From Pohlia nutans (taxonomy: Eukaryota; Streptophyta; Bryopsida; Bryales; Mniaceae), in the NCBI GenBank assembly GCA_022496805.1, contig CM040086.1, positions 15,564,501 to 15,628,500 on the forward strand: 64,000 nt of DNA, read 5' to 3'. Position 1 is the first letter of the stretch. Each line of letters begins with the position of its first letter. The notes below the pieces were generated by a model that was given only the letters and a program-made list of their open reading frames with translations, had not been told where the DNA came from and ran no database searches. A program made the position numbers and the translations under genes. Positions 59,064 through 64,000 of this stretch are shown here, in pieces.

Positions 59064-59581
59064 TAATAACGTAAACACAGCTTGAAAAGCCACATAAAGC
59101 ATGCCATTCCAACAAGCCTCTTAAATACAAGCCTCTTAAATGACAAAAATATTAAGCCACCGTTCAGTGGAGAAAAGGACACTGTCCCAGTTGCATTCTA
59201 GGAAATGACAGAGGTCAAGGAGATCGAATGATACTCTGTGAGACGATGTGGCGCGGAAGCATGGCTTGCACGCAAGGCTGCTCTTCAATCTGCTCACCAC
59301 CGACTGCTCAACTTTCAACAAATGATTACACAGCTGTGTCCCCTTGCAGCCCTTGGCAGGTACAGAGGATGCCGCACGCAGTCCCAAATGAAAAGGAGCC
59401 AGAAAATTGGGCCCTGTGCACGTTGCATATGCTACATGGTCTTGAACGCGAGTGCTCTCTACTGGAAACAAAAAAAACATGCACATACCCTTTTCCCCAC
59501 CTACTACTGCCCTCTGTGATATAGTATTTTCCCCTTGGCTACCTACGGCCTCGTCTTCGTGAAGAAAAACTGCATTCCAGT
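59064..59581. other. 3' flank of the NRP gene
   Basis: Probably the 3' UTR in its last 100-400 bp. ORFs here have no domain support. Confidence 0.4.
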
Positions 59582-62500
59582 TTAATCCTCTTCGTCCTCT
59601 TCGTCATCGTCAGCCTTTCCCTGCAAATATTCCCACCCATACTTGCACTCAGTACCTATTGCTGCAATGAATCCTACCATATGATGTCATCTCGTGCAGC
59701 CATAGCTCACCGTGTCGTCATCGTCACCGCTCTCGAATTCATCCTCCTCTTGCTCCTGCATGTTCAACGGAGCAGCTCAGCATACCATTATCTTGGACCA
59801 TGAAACCAGAATACTAACAACGTGCTATAATACAACACAAGGTGCTCGACGCTGATTCCGAGTAGCATAATGTGAGAAACATTGCAACCAATAGCAAATG
59901 ATCAATCAAGAATGCAGTTGTGAGACTCACGTTGTTGAAGTACTTCAGCGGATTTGGCCACAGATCATCCTTGATGACCTCTGCAACCTGCAACTCAAAA
60001 AAGGAATCCTGAATCCGATCTTGTGTCAACATACAGCTATCATTTGATCAACATTCCATGTGCATCAAACGCTTAGACCAACAACACATCCACTGCCTTC
60101 CTCAGCTTGTAAGAGTTTAGTTTTTCAGCCTACATGCTACCTCCATCATAACCCTTTGGGCTAGAACAAACCGCTTTTTCGACTCATCTTGTCATGACAA
60201 ATGACACCAAAGCCTGCCCTCCAGAACCTCAAAAATACTACGACACCCAAATGCAGTCAACCAAAAAATGATGCACCAGAAACGCTCCCCTTCCCAGTCC
60301 TAAATGACCATGCTAACCACACTAACCTCGTCTTGAATTCCATCCAGAGACACCTTCTGCTCCGTGTCCGAGAACCATTTGAAGAAACTGCACAACGCCG
60401 CCACCACTCTTCTTAGCCAACCATTCAGCTCCAACAACACCGCCCATTGCATCAAGCCAGACTCGGATTCAACAACAAGCAACCCCTGACAAATCATCAA
60501 CTCTTAAACCAGACTATTTCAGACCATCGGGATTCGAGAGCTCACCTGTCTTCAACATGTGGTCTTTTCAGGCCTTCTTTCTCATGTACCACACCGTTCG
60601 TCAGGTCCTGTCAAACCAACCAACTTGCCATGTCACACACTGTAACACCACAACATACTTGCGCCCAGGACCGCAGCCCCCACAACTCAGGAATATCCAT
60701 TTTCAGCTGTACCAACATCAACCATGCACTCAAACTCTCACTGCACGACGCCAAATCCAAATCCCCCAAAACCCTCACCATGCCAGTTTTCCACTTCGGC
60801 TGGGAGCCCGACACCGATGTGGTGCCGTCGTCCGAAAAGCTAAACACTTTCGTCAACTTTCCATCGCTAAAGTAAGGATTTCTTTGGAAATTCTGCACAA
60901 CGCCAAAACACACGTCACGTTTCCTCTCAACAATCTCATGTTCGAACACCGAGTGTGATAATCATACACAAAATCTGCACAAAAGAGTTGTTCAAACAAG
61001 GTGATGGTCTCGGACAGAAACTCACGAAGCTGATGCTGTAGCCCGACTTGACATCCTTGGAGTCCTCCACGTGCAGCGACTCCAGGTACTTGAACACCTG
61101 CGACACGGACACATACTCTGTGAGGGGATTGCTACAACCTCCACCCTTGCCTTGGAACCATAGATGATCAACGCGACATGAAGTACAGAACAGGGTCTGC
61201 CACGACATTCACCTTCTGGTCCTCTTCTGTCAAAAGGTCGCATAGCACTGGATGGCTCAGGAACTGCATGCAAAAAACCGTATTAGCTCTCTCCAAAAAT
61301 ATAACTATCGATGTTAACCCCTAAAGGTTTTTGCTGTATTTTCTACTACTTCGCAGTTTGTATACCTTCAAAGTTACAAGCAACAAAAAGTTGATTTTGA
61401 TGATGAATTTTTTTCTCAGAGTAGAAGTGAACTGGCTGTATCTCTCTGATTTTTTTGCAATTTTTACAAGTATCTGTGTAATTACTAAAAATAAGAGTAC
61501 ATGGAAGCGTACATGCTCTTTCTGTTGACAAAAACCTTTAGGGGTTAATCTATTATATTAAATACACAGTGTCACGACCCCTGTCACCAAATCGGTCACG
61601 TTTTCATCCAAGTTTTACATCCACCAATTATCATCCAATATCTCATCATACATCATTTTCAAACATTTTCATTCATTTGCCTGTTTTGTAAACTATTTTC
61701 ATCTATAATCACGTTTTTCAATTTCTTTCAATCAACATTCTTTGCAATGGAGTCACGTTTTTCAATTTCTTTCAATCAACATTCTTTGCAATGGAGTCCA
61801 TGTTTCTTGATCATATTTATTTAGTTTTGTGTTGCATTGCAACAGGAGATTTACTAGTATCATTTATGCACGACTCGTTGCACAAAAGGGAACAGACAGG
61901 CAAGCAGAGCAAAGCTGTCAGAGGCGTACAGCAGTTAACCAGAAGTCCGGAATGTTGTGAATGACGTCATTGCGCTTGGTATACACGGGACGCCGGATTT
62001 CGTTGTAGAACTGTTCCACCTCCAGCACTTTGTCACTGGCCTCCTCATTCACCTGGCCACCCCGACTGGCGCAATGTCAATTACCTGAGAGATAGCATAA
62101 TGTGTGCAGCCTGTTCTCCGTTCCACCACTCGCCCTTTCTTACGTTGTTCAACGATTAGTCCGCAGAGAACTAAAACCTTGCAAGGGTCGACAGACACTG
62201 CAGGCAAACGGCGTCAACGGTACTATTGTAATAAAACCTCAACTTCATCTACTAACTATGTGTGCAGTAAGTCAGCTTCGAAGAAAATCACACCAAAGCA
62301 ACAGATATATACTCCCTCTGTCCCACGAAAAAACCAGTGGTTGTTGGCATTTTTTGTTTTGCAATATTTGTCATACTTCAAACGTGGACCCTGTCCACTT
62401 CAAACAATGAGAATGACACAAAAACCACATACTACTATTTAAAATAAACCATTTTTGAACGCCTTTTTTTTTTGGAAAAAGGACTTTAAGCTAGAACATG

Positions 62501-62897
62501 CCAAAAACCACGGGTTTTTTTAGTGAGACATAGGGAGCATATATTTGTAAAAAACAAAAAAAACATGCGGAAAGAATGAATTAATGCATCCGAAACCTAA
62601 CCCTAAAAACTGTCGCAGAATTTCGACGCCCTAAAACCTATCCTTAAACCCCACCATCACCGACACTCGGTGATTTTCACCCGGCGCAAAAAACAAGGCC
62701 TCGGTGATTATAAAAATGATTGTAATGAGAAGGCCCCACCCTAAACCCTAAACCCTAAACAAGATAACATAACTTACCCGTTCCAGTTCGTCCTGCACTT
62801 CTTGCAGCTTCTCGATGGCCTGCACCAACTCGGCGTCCAGTTCGGAGGCGTCTTCATCGTCCACTTTGGCCCGCTTGCCCTTATTTTCACGGTCCAT
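59582..62897 (-). CDS. NRP: NRP-type (SET/NAP1-related) histone chaperone, 10 exons
   Basis: Exons: 62778-62897, 61930-62052, 61213-61263, 61026-61097, 60779-60892, 60546-60607, 60327-60387, 59931-59987, 59711-59755, 59582-59620. All have GT-AG junctions and compatible phases; total 744 nt, 247 aa (Arabidopsis NRP1 is about 256). Start ATG gives [16 protein letters not shown]. Signature parts: [17 protein letters not shown] (dimerisation helix), [97 protein letters not shown], then an acidic tail ending DDDEEDEED. The family binds H2A-H2B and H3-H4 in nucleosome assembly and in root cell division. Introns carry four mobile elements, listed separately. Confidence 0.95.
61314..61548. mobile_element. 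TTAA-flanked MITE in NRP intron 2 (235 bp)
   Basis: The termini TTAACCCCTAAAGGTTTTTG and CAAAAACCTTTAGGGGTTAA are perfect 20-bp inverted repeats. Non-coding. It is the cleanest TTAA element in the window and abuts the Helitron-like element at 61549. Confidence 0.9.
61549..61857 (+). mobile_element. Non-autonomous Helitron-like element in NRP intron 2, copy 2
   Basis: 5' TCTATTATATTAAATAC directly after the A of the TTAA element; 3' hairpin GTTGCATTGCAAC (61831-61843), 10 nt, CTAG, T. Homologous to 58752-59063. Contains a 48-bp tandem duplication (CACGTTTTTCAATTTCTTTC). Confidence 0.75.
62312..62537. mobile_element. Stowaway-type MITE in NRP intron 1
   Basis: Left end CTCCCTCTGTCCCACGAAAA after TA. 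Right end is the inverse of CTCCCTATGTCTCACTAAAA; the right TA has become CA. CTCCCTCnGTCCC is the classic Stowaway terminus of plants. Confidence 0.85.
62739..62759. repeat. Three CCCTAAA units (telo-box-like) in NRP intron 1
   Basis: Three tandem CCCTAAA repeats end 18 bp from the exon 1 donor. Further single telo-box-like units lie at about 62595-62660. In plants such boxes occur near the start of growth-related genes. Regulatory role here is inference. Confidence 0.6.
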
Positions 62898-63613
62898 GGC
62901 GCCTGGACACACGGGCCAAGTCAAAGAGAGCAAGTAGGGCAATCAAAATCCCGTTTGCAAAAATTCCTGACACCTTGCAAACAGCGTCTGCCACTGACGG
63001 AGAAGAAGCAAAAGTGCACAGTGATGTGCAGCTGGGAGAATGTCGAAGAAACAAAAATCTGCGATGCTCACAAACAGACAGACCACACAACGGCGAGGGC
63101 GAGCGACCCAGCGACTTGCGACCGCGGGACGCAGGAGCCTCTCTTCGCCTCCAGCAAGCGAGCGACTGCGGGACGCAGGAGCCTCTCTTCGCCTCAAGCA
63201 AGCCAGCGACCGCGGGACGGAGGAGCCGCGCCTCGAGCAAGCCAGCGACCGAGGGACGGCGGAGCCTCCCTACGTCAACGAACTTCCTTTCTCCTTGACG
63301 AAGGGAGCATCTACCATAGTACCATAGCAGGTTTGTCCTAAAATAATTCTAAAAATAAAAAACGTAAAAATTAGAAAATCCTGATGAGAGAAAAACGAAA
63401 ATAGAATAAATTAGTTTTTGCAATTTATTTAATTATTTTGTTATTTCTGAGCTATTTAAAGTCATTTTTACTGATTTTTTTGCTAAAAAACGAAAATTGA
63501 GAAATTCAGTTTTTGAGAGGCGAACCTTATTTTTTCAAAAAAAAAAAATATTCGTTCGCCGGGTGGCAAACTTGCTATGGTGTTACAGTATTCCTTACAC
63601 TCTCTTTCTTCTA
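62898..63613 (-). promoter_or_regulatory. NRP promoter/5' leader with GC-rich tandem repeat
   Basis: GC-rich upstream region to about 63310, then AT-rich. No clear TATA box. Contains the repeat at 63108-63275. Confidence 0.45.
63108..63275. repeat. GC-rich tandem repeat of about 40-47 bp, four copies
   Basis: Units contain AGCGACCGCGGGACGCAGGA and CTCTTCGCCTCAAGCAAG; the later two are shorter and diverged. Rich in CpG, 210-380 bp upstream of the NRP start codon. Confidence 0.8.
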
Positions 63614-63862
63614 CTCCCTCTATCCCGAGATAAGTGTCCTAGTTTTTGGCGTGTTTTAATTTAACACATTTTTTTGCCAAAAAAACCGTCTCAGTACTTG
63701 AAAAATGGTCTATCTTCAATAGTAGTACGTAGTTTTTATGTCACTCTTGTTGTCCGCCCTGTTTGAAGTGGACAAAGCCATTTTTTAAGTATAAAAATAA
63801 GGACCAATATTGCAAAAAACAATTTGCCAAAAACTAGGATAATTATTTCGGGACAAAGGGAG
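63614..63862. mobile_element. Stowaway-type MITE upstream of NRP
   Basis: Left CTCCCTCTATCCCGAGATAA, right the inverse of CTCCCTTTGTCCCGAAATAA, TA on both sides (63612-63613, 63863-63864). It shares GTTTGAAGTGGAC with the copy at 62312-62537, so it is the same family. Confidence 0.9.
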
Positions 63863-64000
63863 TACGATTTTGTTGTCTCTGCTCCACAACGGGAGAGACC
63901 AGAAAAATAATCCGTAAAAACAAATTACGGATAAAAACTAAAGCTAAGATTACGCGACTAGTCGTTTGTTCATGGAATCGTAAGGGCATTATTAGCCTTT

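Noticed and set aside
60201..60958. Plus-strand ORFs of 71-142 codons
   Set aside because: They run opposite to exons and introns of the NRP gene and have no family features.
6037..61548. Interstitial telomere repeats, because the TTAA-element ends contain CCCTAA/TTAGGG
   Set aside because: Single units only, always at TTAA-bounded inverted ends; explained by the element termini.

Overview
The window looks like nuclear DNA of a land plant. Supporting signs are a TIR-NBS resistance gene, a NARROW LEAF1-type protease-like gene, an NRP/SET-family histone chaperone gene with plant-style introns, Stowaway MITEs, Helitron-like ends and short CCCTAAA telomere-type repeats. I cannot place the species. 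The large AT-rich gaps, the Tc1-type DD34E element and the LINE that carries RNase H plus a restriction-like nuclease motif would be unusual for a flowering plant, so a non-seed plant is possible, but this is inference.

Only four host genes are convincing. (1) Minus strand, <1-2493: 5' part of a TIR-NBS gene. The TIR exon is 2030-2493 and the start of the next exon is 1-129, separated by a 1.9 kb intron. (2) Plus strand, 12147-13511: an intronless-CDS WD40 protein matching the WDR13 family. (3) Minus strand, 18309-20359: a NAL1-type trypsin-like protein whose conserved C-terminal part is in a different frame. (4) Minus strand, 59582-62897: an NRP (SET/NAP1-related) histone chaperone. I resolved 10 exons with consistent phases, giving 247 aa. 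No functional link between the four genes is visible.

Most of the remaining ~55 kb is repeats. The dominant class is a set of about 22 short non-coding elements that begin and end exactly on TTAA, with inner ends CCCCTAA/CCCTTT and their complements. This is the architecture of piggyBac-type MITEs. They fall into several sequence families (called A-F here), often abut by sharing one TTAA, nest inside each other, and several carry a palindrome just inside one end. Other classes are: a complete but mutated Tc1-like (DD34E) transposon (29378-31044); two 5'-truncated LINE copies encoding RNase H, a zinc knuckle and a PD-(D/E)XK-like segment (32773-34297 and 56098-57852), with an antisense tRNA-like module near each; a ~150 bp module ending in (TCTA)n in four places; a TA-flanked MITE family with AGGT ends (four copies); two Stowaway MITEs; two Helitron-like elements; and several very long inverted repeats (7291-8402, 38574-39972, 43201-44462).

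Region by region: 1-2.5 kb TNL gene; 2.5-10.4 kb repeats; 10.5-13.6 kb WDR13 homologue and upstream 101-bp tandem array; 14-17.6 kb repeats; 17.6-21.7 kb NAL1 homologue and flanks; 21.7-59 kb repeats, including the Tc1 element, the LINE copies, the giant palindromes and one unexplained 162-aa ORF; 59.5-64 kb NRP gene, whose introns host four different element types.
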